Part shown: positions 30,321-41,387 of the stretch, in pieces | How positions within the stretch are numbered: position 1 is the stretch's first letter | Layout of the letters: each line of letters begins with the position of its first letter | Source: Enchytraeus crypticus | Lineage: Eukaryota > Annelida > Clitellata > Enchytraeida > Enchytraeidae | Length of the DNA stretch: 64,000 nucleotides | Reading direction: 5' to 3' | Assembly (NCBI GenBank): GCA_905160935.1 | Contig: CAJHZI010000303.1 | Location: 117,501-181,500 of the forward strand | Notes under the pieces: model-generated | Seen by the model: the letters and a program-made list of their open reading frames with translations, nothing else | Database searches by the model: none | Told to the model about the DNA's origin: nothing | Program-made: the position numbers and the translations under genes

Positions 30321-33300
30321 CAATCAATCAATCATAGGCCATAGAGAGCATGGCCGAGCCCTAGTTAATCAATCAATCAGTTAATCAATCAATGCATCCA
30401 TCAATTAAATAATTACATAAATCTGGAAGTTGTTAGTAATTAGCAAATAGTAACCAAACCTATTGCTATCATAGACTATAAAAACAGCAGGAGAATTTCT
30501 ATCAATAGCAATACATCATTGTACACTTTATTTTGAGTTTGTCACAGATTAACGAGAGTAACCGATAACGAGAATCTTTAAGTTATTACGTTAACATTAT
30601 AATTGATTGAACATTGATTGAATTGATTGGCGTTTCTTAATCACTGGAAGAACCCGGTAGTCAGGACAGAGTGGCTGTCTAACAGGGAATTAGTGGGTTC
30701 AGGTTTCAAATCCCACACTCATATGTCAAGGATATTCCTTCTCAGGATCTAACTGATATTAAATTAGGTTTCAATTATTTTAGTCTGTTGGAGATTCCCT
30801 GGTCACCATTTGATTGCATTTCTGTAACAATATTTTATATAAAGTGAAGTCTACAGTCAATTCGGCTACTGTAATTTACACCGCTCGTAAAGCACTCAAA
30901 GAAACCTATGTGCTGCAACAAATCTGGCTACATTGAATTTTATTTAAATTAAAATAAGACATTAATTTTTTTACAGTAATACATTTTTAATCATAGCTGT
31001 CCATATAAAAGATAAATAATAAATTTATATTATCATTTCACTCAGATGTTATAATTATAAACCTGCCCGTGTTGTGGCCGGGTTGCTTGAAGAATAGACC
31101 AACTGTGTAAATATGCACGTGTCGTAGAAGGCAATATAAAAACTAGATCCAAACAAACGTCAGAAAGGGCATTCGGTTGGTGAGCGCCTAGGCTCCAGAA
31201 ATTGCTACAAAAACTTAAACGAATGGAAAATAGTCTATTCGTTCGTATACCGACCCTGGTTAAACTGGGATCATTTAAGGGACGATGACGATGATGTTAT
31301 AGTTATAAACAGCACAACAACAACAACAGCAACAGCACAACAACAACAACAGATACTCACCGCCCCAGCCTTGGCTTCCACAACCTCAGTGCCGGCATTC
31401 TGAATCCTCGTTGTCATGGCAACCCTCTCCTCCTAGAACCACACAGTGCTAATGTTTAATGTGTACTAGAGTATATCAGGCTAAGACATCTCTATACTTT
31501 ACAACAGTTACAGAAAAACACGCAACATACAATAAAATGCGCTCAGTAAAAATCACTAAAATATCAAATAACTATCATATGTAACATAGCTTAAATATAA
31601 CAATCTGAGAAATGTAACAGTGAGCAGAATTCAAATGGAATAATCTATATGATAAATTATGATATATTATATATGATATATTGTATATGATATAATGACA
31701 TATTGTATATGATATATTATGATATATTGTATATGATATATTATAACATATTGTATATGATATATTATGATATATTGTATATGATATAATGACATATTGT
31801 ATATGATATATTATGATATATTGTATGTGATGTATTATGACATAGTATATGATATATTATGATATATTGTATATGATATAATGACATATTGTATATGATA
31901 TATTATGATATATTGTATGTGATGTATTATGACATATTGTATATGATATATTATGATATATTGTATATGATATAATGACATATTGTATATGATATGTTAT
32001 GACATATTGTATATGATATATTATGACATATTGTATGCGATATATTATGACATATTGATATATATGATGAATGGAATTAAATGTAGAGTGCATGACTAAT
32101 TGTTCTGGTCATTTCAAAATATCTAAATAGCCGGGTGTCTAGGAAGCCAGGTAATGTCGTGAAACTTTAAAAATCTTTATATGACTGATATAGACGCCTT
32201 AGAGATCCAGGGATCAACTTCCAGATGAGCTGATATGAAAGTAGAAGCTCAGAAGTTTGAAGAACAGGTAACATTGACTACTGACTATAAACAGCCGGAT
32301 GGTTCAGACGCTTCAGACATTAATAAAAGGAATTAGAAGTGAAAGATACCCATGTTGTGTCTGCGTTACTGAAGAATAGACCAACCATGGACTGCGCGTG
32401 TCGTAAATGGCGACAAAGAACTAAGATCCAAATCAACGTCAGAAAGTGCATTCGGTTAATGACCACCTAGGCTCTGGAGGTTGCTGCAGGATTTTCGATC
32501 CTGACCCTATCTAAGCGGGGATTCACGGAAAGACGATGTGATTAAAAAAACCTAATGTTAACGTCAGTTCACTCACTCGAAAGTGATGTCAGTGACGGGC
32601 GAGCCCAGGATCTGAACCCCGCACATACTGATCTGCGGTCGAATACCGACATCGCCACTGGCATCAGTGAATTAGAAACGACAGACCTCATCACTGATGT
32701 TCAAATGAACTAATGTATGTTTAACTGTTAGAGTTGAATATGTCGGAAGCTAGATAGTAAACGTTTCGTCATGCATGAAGGATTCTATACTACGAAAGAT
32801 GTCACTGATTAGAACTGATTCATTATGGAATCTATCAAGATATATTTTTGCTCAAATTCCCTCAAGAGATGATTTGTTTTATGTTCAAATTTATCATCAA
32901 GATAAACTAATAAAAAGTGATTGATTGATAGATTACTGGAGGAAAAGGTACAAGTTCAAGTAGATTGAGAGATAAGCGGTATTAAAATGACTCCTGATTG
33001 ATTGATAAAATAATTTAAAGATGGGGAATGATTGTGACTAGTGATTGATTGATTGATTGATTATATTACCTGAAGGAAAGATACAGGTTGGGTGCACTGA
33101 GAGATTAGGGGTATAATTATGACCAGTGATCGATTGATTGATTGATTACCTGAGGGAAGGATCCAGGTGGGGTGCACTGAGAGATTAGGGGTACGATTGT
33201 GATCTGTGATTGATTGATTGATTGACCACCTGAGGGAAAGATACAGGTGGGGTGCACAGAGAGATTAGGGGTAAGATTGTGACCAGTGATTGATTGATTG

Positions 33301-36300
33301 ATCGACTACCTGAGGGAAGGATACAGGTGTGCTGCACTGAGAGATTAGGGGTAAGATTGTTACTAGTGATTGATTGATTGATTGATTTACCTGAGGGAAG
33401 GATACAGGTGGGGTGCACTGAGAGATTAGGGGTATGATTGTGACCCCTGAGTGACCTCCTACCACAGGACAATTCACCTGTGTCACATCTAGTCCCTAAC
33501 AACAACAACAACAACAACAATATAAACTCAATATATGCAACGAATTGATTTTTTAAATTATATTTCTTTTTACAGCTATAGTCTAATACACATGCATGTA
33601 ATATACACAAATATACAGATATTCCTTTTTTAAAATTTAAATTGGCTCATTTCTTTCTTTTAAAAAAAATTTAAATTGGCTCACTTCTAGTAATTCTATC
33701 ATGCTGCCTCTCAATGCATACACAGAAGTCAATTAGATTGATAATCGAGAAGGTAACTACTACTAAACTATGTCCAAAATGCAGGAGATCTTATATGCCC
33801 AGAATTTGAACCCAGGTTGTCTGAGTTGAGCCTACAATTATCAATTAATCACGCGACCATCACCACTACGACTGAGTCATTATCTAAGAGAAATGATAAC
33901 AAATGAAACAAGTGTCCTGTACAATAAATGGCAACCAATACACAAGTTCTAGTTTTAAACAGGCTTAGTTGTTTAGCTTTACAACTGTTGATTAGAATGC
34001 TTTAAAATTTAATTACAATAAAACAATTGCATTTATATAGACCAGACCAGACGAGAAACATAACAAGACTTTAGCACTAACCTTGGCTTGTGCGATGAAT
34101 GTATTTGCTCTGACGATATCTAGAGTGGTCACACCAAACAGTCGCTTTGGATCGAAAACATTGTGCCTCTTCAACACCTCCGCAGCTATTGGCACTGTGG
34201 AATTGACCTGTATGCATAAAAACAACAAACATTATGAATTCATCTACACCTCCATATATTAAAGCACCCCAAAGAACCTTGCTATGATAAAGAAACTGCA
34301 TACAGAAAGTTAGAAAGGAACACAGAAAAGTTTCTTTAACAAATTATCTCACAGTGACTTATAGGGTGATCTTTCCTGCGGGGCTATACATTAGAATTAT
34401 GAATAATAGATACAATAAGAATAATTGTGTATCAAAAGGAATGCAATAGATGATTTAAAGAAATAGATGATATCCACTTGTATGTGGACATGAAGAGGAA
34501 AACGGAAGATAGAGATGAGTGGAGGCGTTGTATGCCATGAACCTGCCAGTAGGAAGTGCACTAAGAAAGAGAGAGATATATAAATTAGAAAACCTGTAGA
34601 ATGGCATCGAAAAAAATTTAAAGACAAAGTGAGTAACCCATTAAAAAGAAGAAACTGCTTACTTGTCCATTTATATAACAGGACCATGACAGAAACAATA
34701 ATAATTAAGCAAGAGAAGACAATTATTACAAATCAATTATTTAAAAGAGTCACATGCAAGTTAGAATAATAAATAACATAATAAAGCATAAAATAGGAAA
34801 CTGTTGAAGACATAACTAGTATATTAGCAAAGTTATACAGCAGGTATAAAAAAACAAATCTCAATTTCAAAACAGCTGCAAAAATTCTATTGAAAATAAT
34901 TTACTAAGTACTTATATTAAATAAATCCAAATTAGGAATAAAAACTTATTTCAAATGCCGTGCAATTCGCAATGAACTGAACGGGAGAGCTAGACATACC
35001 GGATTAGATATAATGCAGATCATTGCAGTGGGACTGTATTTAGCACAAGCGTCCGCCAAGTCTCTCACAATAGAGGCATTCGTGTTAAACAAGTCATCTC
35101 TCGTCATTCCTGCAGGTAATTAAGCAATTAGGGTATAAATTAAGGTATAATTAAGTGATTAAAGTATAAAGAAATTTATTTCAAAACGCATAATTCGTTT
35201 TCTCCCAACACGAAGGCCCGAGTAACATGGCAACATTAAACATTACCATCGAACATTTTATGAGCTCCTTTAAATTCTGGCCGGAGCCAGTGGCGAAGTC
35301 AGTTGGATATTCGACTGCTGACCAGTATGTGCGGGGCTCAAATCCTGAGCTCGCCCCGTCACTGACATCACGTTTTCGAGTGAGTAAACTGATGTTAAAA
35401 CTAGCTTTTAGCTTCTTAGCATTATTTACAGACAATAAGTACCTTAGAAAAGTGCCGATTTCCGAGAATTCAACATCATCATCATCATCATCTTCCCTTA
35501 AACCCCAGTTTAGCCAGGGTCAGGATCCGAATAGACTGTCTTGTATCCACTCGTTTAAGTTTTGAGGCAATTACTGGAACCTAAGAATTCAACATAAGAA
35601 ATGAAAACAACAGAAGTGATGGGGTCTTCGTACCAGGTTTACGAGGCACCCCAGCGGGTACAACAACCACAGCTGAACCCTCCAGGGCCTCCCTGATCTG
35701 CTGGGGGCCGAGGTGCCCCGTGACTTGAGCTCCCGTGGAGCAGTGGCTGATGTCTGCGGCCACACCCGGTGTGTGGACGATGTCATAGAGAGCGAGATGA
35801 GATACTAGCGGGTTCATCTTCAAGAGGAGAGACAGAGGCTGACCTATTCCACCAGCGGCTCCCAACAGGGCAACCTTCATATCCCTCTACAATACATAGT
35901 GAACATAGACCATGTTATATCTACTCCATAACATACACACAGTGAGTATATAGCATGTTATACATCATCTATAACATACACACAGTGAGTATAGAGAATG
36001 TAATACCTCCTCTATAACATACACACAGTGAGTACAGAGAATGTTATACCTCCTCTATAACATACACACAGTGAGTACAGAGAATGTTATACCTCCTCTA
36101 TAACATACAGCGACTACAGAGCATGTTATATACCTCTTCTATAGCATATACATAGTAACTATATAACATGTTATACATCCTCTATATAACATACACATAG
36201 TAACTATATAGCATGTTATACCTCCTCTATACCATACACATAGTGACTATATAGCGTGTTATACTTCCTCCATAACATACACACAGTAACTCTACAGCGT

Positions 36301-37315
36301 ATTATACCCTATCTAAATCATACTTAAAATAGAATGAACATAACATAAACATACAAAATGGACTGACTACCCGTATTGTGGCTCGGACCGTTTATGGAAC
36401 CCTCACTCTGCCCATCGGTTTTGATTTGATTTCACAGTGCTTTATGTTGTCATGGACAACAGTAGCACTCTAATCGTATTGTTGTTGTTGTACATATTAA
36501 CTATATAGCTATATCTTCAATATAAACTTACCCATGTAAAGTGATAAGCCTTTTGACAACAACAACATCATCTATTACTATGGAATCTAAGTCAAACTGA
36601 CGAACAATTTTAAGCGAAAGGGATATGATGCAAGTACAATGTCCGAAAAATCAAACCAAACATACGGATTAAAAGAAAAGAGTATTACATCTCGGCTGAA
36701 ACTCTTGAACACTAGATCATCATTATCTTCCTTAAATCCCAGTTTAACTAGGGTTGGGATACGAATAGACTTTCTCCAACACTATTGAATAAATTGCTGG
36801 TGTAATAGAACTTCTTGAACAAAAATAATAATAAAAAGGAGGTCTCCCAATGGAACTATTCATAAGAAAGCAAATGCAAATATTGGATAGAAATCAAATA
36901 ATTAGCCAATTTAATAAGCGAACAACCTCTACTATTGTCAAACATTTTACTGCCCAATCTCAGAAATAACATCGATTTTGACCTTGGAATTAACTAGCTA
37001 CATCACGTAAGCATTGCAGAGTTTTCTTGAATTGTAAAATATTATCAAATGTAATTTAATATTATCAGACGCAGCATTTTGTCTACAATCGCCGATTATT
37101 GATATAACCCATTTCGAAACAAGTTAAGAGAAATCTCTTTATTTCTTACATTATTAGCCATTTAACTTTGGTCGTTCCCGCTTATATCCCGTTTAACAGC
37201 TATTTTAAATTATGAAAAATGACAAGATGATTCAAACCTGCTGGGAGGTAGAAAAGGCCCGGGTGCCCCCTGTCAGGGTCCTGATTGCTCCCTCGATCCT
37301 CAAAACTTTCAACAT
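28730..37315 (-). CDS. MDH2: Mitochondrial malate dehydrogenase, 8 exons, complete
   Basis: NAD-dependent L-malate to oxaloacetate conversion in the mitochondrial matrix (TCA cycle, malate-aspartate shuttle). Exons in gene order: 37315-37238, 35886-35634, 35109-35000, 34207-34082, 33495-33391, 31432-31361, 29986-29834, 28870-28730 (1038 nt, 345 aa; human 338 aa). Exon 1 is a basic, Ser/Thr-rich presequence ([14 protein letters not shown]...FSTSQQ). Seen: NAD motif GAAGGIG (35-41), substrate arginines in VPRKPGMTRDD (R108, R114), TTLDIVRAN (D177, R180), and the catalytic histidine in VVGGHSG (H204). Acceptor of exon 2 is taken as TAGAG|GGATAT because only this keeps frame. Exons 5 and 7 are flanked by tandem copies of their own splice junctions. 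The gene lies tail to tail with PIPOX and head to head with NIPSNAP. Confidence 0.96.
29355..29510 (+). repeat. Repeat family C copy in MDH2 intron 7
   Basis: CATAAATGGCAACAAAGCAC, GTCAGAAAGAGCATTCGGT, CCAGAAATTGCTA and the TTAAACTTGGATTCAAGGGA end with GATGATGATG. Confidence 0.7.
29590..29833 (-). repeat. MDH2 exon 7 donor array, 39-nt period
   Basis: Six downstream copies of the exon 7 end and donor (CATACTGCTCGGA|GTAAGTAC). Decoy edges: 29795, 29756, 29717, 29678, 29639 (all 39 nt apart) and 29598; true edge 29834. Two copies have GTAATTAC instead of GTAAGTAC. The 39-nt unit equals 13 codons, so the frame continues through the array as [13 protein letters not shown] repeats until a stop in the fifth unit. 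Confidence 0.93.
29987..30395 (-). repeat. MDH2 exon 7 acceptor array with TCAA repeats
   Basis: Five upstream copies of the acceptor and the first 24 nt of exon 7 (CTAG|GGCTCAGCCACTCTC). Decoy edges: 30071, 30128, 30205, 30263 and 30360; true edge 29986. Variable numbers of GATT units separate them. Decoys would add [10 protein letters not shown] and stop. Confidence 0.92.
31066..31300 (+). repeat. Repeat family C copy, near full-length, in MDH2 intron 6
   Basis: Starts CCCGTGTTGTGGCCGGGTTG, continues AGAAAGGGCATTCGGTTGGT, CCAGAAATTGCTAC, ACCCTGGTTAAACTGGGATC, and ends in GACGATGACGATGATG. Confidence 0.8.
31640..32070. repeat. ATATG-rich tandem array in MDH2 intron 5
   Basis: Units of GATATATTATGATATATTGT and TATATGATATAATGACAT, 20-45 nt, about 15 copies. 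Confidence 0.88.
32348..32545 (+). repeat. Repeat family C copy in MDH2 intron 5
   Basis: CCATGTTGTGTCTGCGTTAC start, GTCGTAAATGGCGACAAAG, AGAAAGTGCATTCGGTTAAT; tail partly lost. Confidence 0.7.
32551..32668 (-). repeat. SINE family A copy in MDH2 intron 5
   Basis: Includes box B (GGTTCAGATCC) and the 3' end ACTGACGTTAACATTAGG; lies directly after a SINE C copy. Confidence 0.7.
32920..33390 (-). repeat. MDH2 exon 5 donor array, 80-nt period
   Basis: Four downstream copies of the last about 55 nt of exon 5 and its donor (CCTTCCCTCAG|GTA). Decoy edges: 33310, 33230, 33150 and 33070; true edge 33391, spacing 81, 80, 80, 80. A fifth, more diverged copy is near 32934. GATT repeats fill the rest of each unit. 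Confidence 0.92.
34450..34580 (-). repeat. Repeat family E copy in MDH2 intron 3
   Basis: Reverse copy: GTGGACATGAAGAGGAAAAC, GTATGCCATGAACCTGCCAG and AGTGCACTAAGAAAGAGAGA. Confidence 0.65.
35279..35415 (+). repeat. SINE family A copy in MDH2 intron 2
   Basis: Near full-length: GGCCGGAGCCAGTGGC, B-box GCTCAAATCCTGAGCTC, and the TTTTCGAGTGAGTAAACTG tail. Confidence 0.75.
35471..35590 (-). repeat. Repeat family C, 3' half, in MDH2 intron 2
   Basis: ATC-repeat tail followed by TCCCTTAAACCCCAGTTTAG and GTCAGGATCCGAATAGACTG; antisense end near the exon 2 donor. Confidence 0.7.
35890..36310 (-). repeat. Tandem array upstream of MDH2 exon 2
   Basis: Units of roughly 42-50 nt with TATGTTATAGAGGAGGTATA on the gene strand, eight or so copies. 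The unit resembles the exon 2 acceptor region (TATTGTAGAGGGATATATGA), so it may be an old junction array. Confidence 0.6.
36362..36493 (-). repeat. Repeat family D copy in MDH2 intron 1
   Basis: Reverse copy with CCGTTTATGGAACCCTCACT, ATGTTGTCATGGACAACAGT and the TTG-repeat tail. Confidence 0.65.
36718..36790 (-). repeat. Repeat family C fragment in MDH2 intron 1
   Basis: ATCATCATTATCTTCC tail and AATCCCAGTTTAACTAGGGT segment. Confidence 0.65.
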
Positions 37316-38014
37316 TTTGCAAAATTCGTAAGAAAAAGTAACACGAAAATCCACAAACAATTTTATGGCAAGCTGATCGACTGACCTGATTATGAGCTAA
37401 AAATAGATCAGAGGCAGGGTAGCAGATTACTAGGCCCAGCTGAAGCTTTGCTGTCTAAAATAAATTTTTAAATCAAAAAAGTTAATCTAATTTTAATTAC
37501 TTCCTTAAAATAAATATCGAAAATAATAGTTAAATGTAAGTGCATGTATTAGGTACATACAATACCTTAAGCGTATCTTAGTAGCCTAGCTTGACATTTA
37601 TCATATTTAAATTGTATTACTGATCTGAGTAAAATCTCAGATATTCACAAAAAATTAATATCAACACACGCAAAACAATATTTCATAGGATAAGATAAGC
37701 ATTTCCTTTTTAAAATAGTTCTTTGCAGTTTGCAGCCAATTACCTGACCTGAAATTCTCAAAATTTTCATTTCCCACCTTAGCCTTCCTGAGTATCGAAC
37801 AGTCTTAGTTTAGTTAATTTATTTGCAATTCAATTAATTGTTAAAATCTTATGAGAATCAGTTTCATTGTCGTTTTTTTTATGTATTCTCGTTAATATGC
37901 GACCAAAGTATCTAGTCTCTACTTTTTAAATTCATTGATGACAATAGCAATTGCGAATATATTTATATGTAATACATGTACTCCAACGAATATGGAGTTA
38001 TATTTGCGGTGACC

Positions 38015-38072
<58 letters not shown>

Positions 38073-38094
38073 TTAAAATTAAAATTAAATTTCA
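37316..38094. promoter_or_regulatory. Shared upstream region of MDH2 and NIPSNAP, MDH2 side
   Basis: The two start codons are 1.5 kb apart and face away from each other. No TATA box or CpG-rich core was evident. An AAT triplet tract lies at 38018-38070. The promoter role is inferred from position only. Confidence 0.35.
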
Positions 38095-38300
38095 GACTTA
38101 TTGCAGAGCAAACCGGCGATAAGCGAGAGACTTCTTTTCTTTGGCAAAGGCTTTCCATGCCTTTGCAAAGATTTAATGCAGTCTGCTTCTATAATTCTTT
38201 TAAGCCGTTTGATGACCTCGAGTAGACGGGCGGCGATTCAGCACGTATTGCTTGAATCGTTTTTATCAAACCCCAGGTTCTTTACACCGGGGTAAATTAA
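38095..38300 (+). repeat. Unclassified dispersed repeat with A-rich tail
   Basis: TTGCAGAGCAAACCGGCGAT...TTTGCAAAGATTTAATGCAG recurs in reverse and diverged form at 48061-48170 (GCATTAAATCTTTGCGAAG, TCATCGCCAGTTTACTCTGC). It is followed by TTTACACCGGGGTAAATTAA and a long A tract. Confidence 0.5.
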
Positions 38301-38307
38301 AATAAAA

Positions 38308-38320
38308 AAAAAAAAAAAAA

Positions 38321-38382
<62 letters not shown>

Positions 38383-38412
38383 AAAAATAAAAAATAAAAA
38401 AAAAAAATAATA
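38308..38412. repeat. A-rich tract of about 100 nt between MDH2 and NIPSNAP
   Basis: Almost pure A with scattered T, leading into AAT triplets. It probably is the joined tail of retroposed repeats. Length may be uncertain in any assembly. Confidence 0.8.
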
Positions 38413-38560
38413 ATAATAATAATAATAATAATAATTAGAGTGCTACAGTCATCAATGACAACATCGAGCACTATTGAGACAAAATCAACCTGGCGAACAA
38501 AAAGAAGGTCTAAAAACGGTGCAAATTCCAAAATCCAGATAATCAGTCCAATGTCTATAA
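38405..38560 (+). repeat. Repeat family D copy between MDH2 and NIPSNAP
   Basis: AAT-repeat tail, then ATTAGAGTGCTACAGTCATC and GGTCTAAAAACGGTGCAAA. It starts at the end of a poly-A-like tract. Confidence 0.75.
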
Positions 38561-38832
38561 ATTGAGCATTATAGCTCTGTCAAATGAAGTTGTTGCATCT
38601 ATATTGTTAAGATCATCAATTACAGTATGTGTAACAACGTTTCGCTATGCATCTGAGGGCGATTGTTAAGAATTTATGGAATTTTTAAAGCTTCCTTTTT
38701 GAAAAACTTTGAACCCTCTGACCTAACTATTTATCGAGTTTTTTTTAGAGAAAGTATGGTATCACAGGCTAAAAAGTCAAAGGTTAACACTTGTAAATAT
38801 AACATCCCAGATTACCTGTTCAGGTATTAAAC

Positions 38833-40994
38833 ATGGCGTCGCGCTATATTTTGTCAAGTTTTTTGTATAATTCAGGAAAACTCGCAAGAGCTGCCACGTT
38901 CAACTCCAGCAGGTAGGTTTCGCTGAATTTTCTTCGTTATCTACTCTAATTTTTGTTAGCTGTCATAAAATGTATATGATTTCAAAATATTGCTTAATGT
39001 CCCTGTTTACTTCCAACGATGAAAATTTGAAGTCAGCTGATGCTGATTACGTCTTAATCAGTTATGAAATTAATATAAACACTGAAATTGTGCAGCAGTG
39101 AATGTTCGTAATCGTATGCTATATTTGAATGGTTTGAAATCAAATAAATTATTCGTTAATGCAATATGTTATGCTTTGGAGATCTTCAGAGAGTTTCATC
39201 CAGATTTTGACCCTGGACTCTGTAATATTAAATACAGTTCATATCAATAAATTCAAATGTTAACCTTTAAAATAGGTTTATTTTACTGGATTTAACTTAC
39301 TCAAAACAATGAGGTTCTAATGGTAATAATTTTGTAAATTGAAATCCGATGCCCATTACTTCATTTATCTTAGGCTATGACAGCGCTGTATTGTTAATTA
39401 CTTATATTTTCACTTTGTTTAGATTCATTGGTACTCGATCCAATGGAGTGGTTGGATCACTGTTACAAAAGCAGGGAGGTCAGGTTAAGGAGACAGAAGG
39501 CAATGCGAAGACGGGGGATAAGGAGAAGGGAGGGGAGGGAACAGAGGGTGGGGAGGGAACTAAGAAAACGTGGTTGAGCAGATTGCTTGCCAGCAGTGCT
39601 AACCCAGTCTCAGAGTCACATTCGTCGCTGCTGGCGGACAAAGATACCGTCTATGAAATACAGTGTAAGCCATCATAATGCTCAATATTGTCATAAATAA
39701 GATTAGTTTTCTAATCCTCTTGTAGATGTCGCAGGTCTTCAAGATATGCCTGCAGCTAAACTGAAATTTTAATACAAAATGGTTTTTATCTAAATAAAAC
39801 TCGTTATGATAATAGGGTGTCTGCAAGATGATTTGAAATAGCGATGGACAGTGTTTTAACCTTAAAATTTAATATTGCTAAGTTTTATACAGTACTAAGT
39901 AATAAAGAGAAAGGTAGGGATAATGAAGGGGAGAGAGAATGAGATAGAGAGAGAGAAAGTGAGAGAATGAGAAAGAGAGAGAAAGAGAGAGGGCAAGTAT
40001 TTTAGGGAATAGTGTTTTCAATTACTTGTAATTCTATTTCCATAATTTGATATTTTAGCAATATATAATAATAATGTTATGTTCTACATGTATATATTTT
40101 ATATTTAATTTTGTAGTTCATTCAGTAAAGCCTGAATATATGGAGTCTTACCTTCAGGAATTGTAAGTCATAAATTTGTGATCAATTAATTATGATTATC
40201 CATTAATTAAGATTATTAATTAATTATGACTATCAATTAATTCTGATTATTAACTAATAATAATGATTATCATATTATTATGATTATTTAGTTATGATTA
40301 ACACTTAATTATGATTATTAATTAATTATGATTATTAATTAATTATGACTATCAATTAATTATGATTATTAATTAATTATGACTATCAACTATGATTATT
40401 AATTAATTATGATTATCGGTAACTGTCTTTTATGATAGTAGAGTGTCTACAATATACATCAATACTGCATGCTGTGCTATATATAGAGTGTTCCACTGCT
40501 ATTGTAAATAATTTGTCATATTAGACTCTCATTAGGTAGTAGATTAGAATGTGATCTTGCTGGTATTAATTGCTGCTATGCGGTAATTGGTAGTGATATA
40601 AATTGCAATTTGTTGTTAAGTATTCGATGATTCTAAACATTATTTGTCTTTGGAAGAGTTTGTTCTGGCATTTAATCTTGATGAATTTATGGATTGATTA
40701 GCTAATATTGTTTATATTATTATATTATATTATTATTATTATATTATATTATTATTATATTATATTATTATTATATTATATTATTATATATTTTAATAAT
40801 ATTGTATGAATTCTTGTCCATCATTGGTGGAATTGATAAAGGAAATGGTTTGATTGACTGTTTATTGATTGATCCACTGACTGATTGATTGATTGATCCA
40901 CTGATTGATTGAATGATTTATTGATTGATTGTTAGTCAGACGATGATGAAGTCGATAGATTGTTAGACTGATTAATTGATCAACATATTGAATA

Positions 40995-41026
<32 letters not shown>

Positions 41027-41353
41027 TTAGTCAGACGATGATGAAGTCGATAGATTGTTAGATTGATTAATTGATCAAATGACTGAATGATTGATTTATT
41101 GATTGAATGATTTATTGATTGATTGATTGATAGTCAGATGATGAAGTCGATAGATTGTTAGACTGATTAATTGATCAGATGATTGAATGATTGATTGATT
41201 GATTGATTGATAGTCAGACGACGATGAAGCTGATAGAGGATATGAAGACGGGAGCTGAGTTGGTCGCTAGTTGGACAGTGGAGGTGGGAGATCTAGATGA
41301 GGCAGGTCTCTCGCTAGAGCCTCGTGTTTCTTACTAATTATTATTTTATTTTC

Positions 41354-41387
<34 letters not shown>

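Noticed and set aside
33185-33610. Minus-strand 141-codon frame continuing past MDH2 exon 5
   Set aside because: Runs through decoy junction copies and GATT repeats in a different frame from the enzyme.
35227-35565. 112-codon plus-strand frame
   Set aside because: Crosses a SINE A copy and a family C fragment inside an MDH2 intron.
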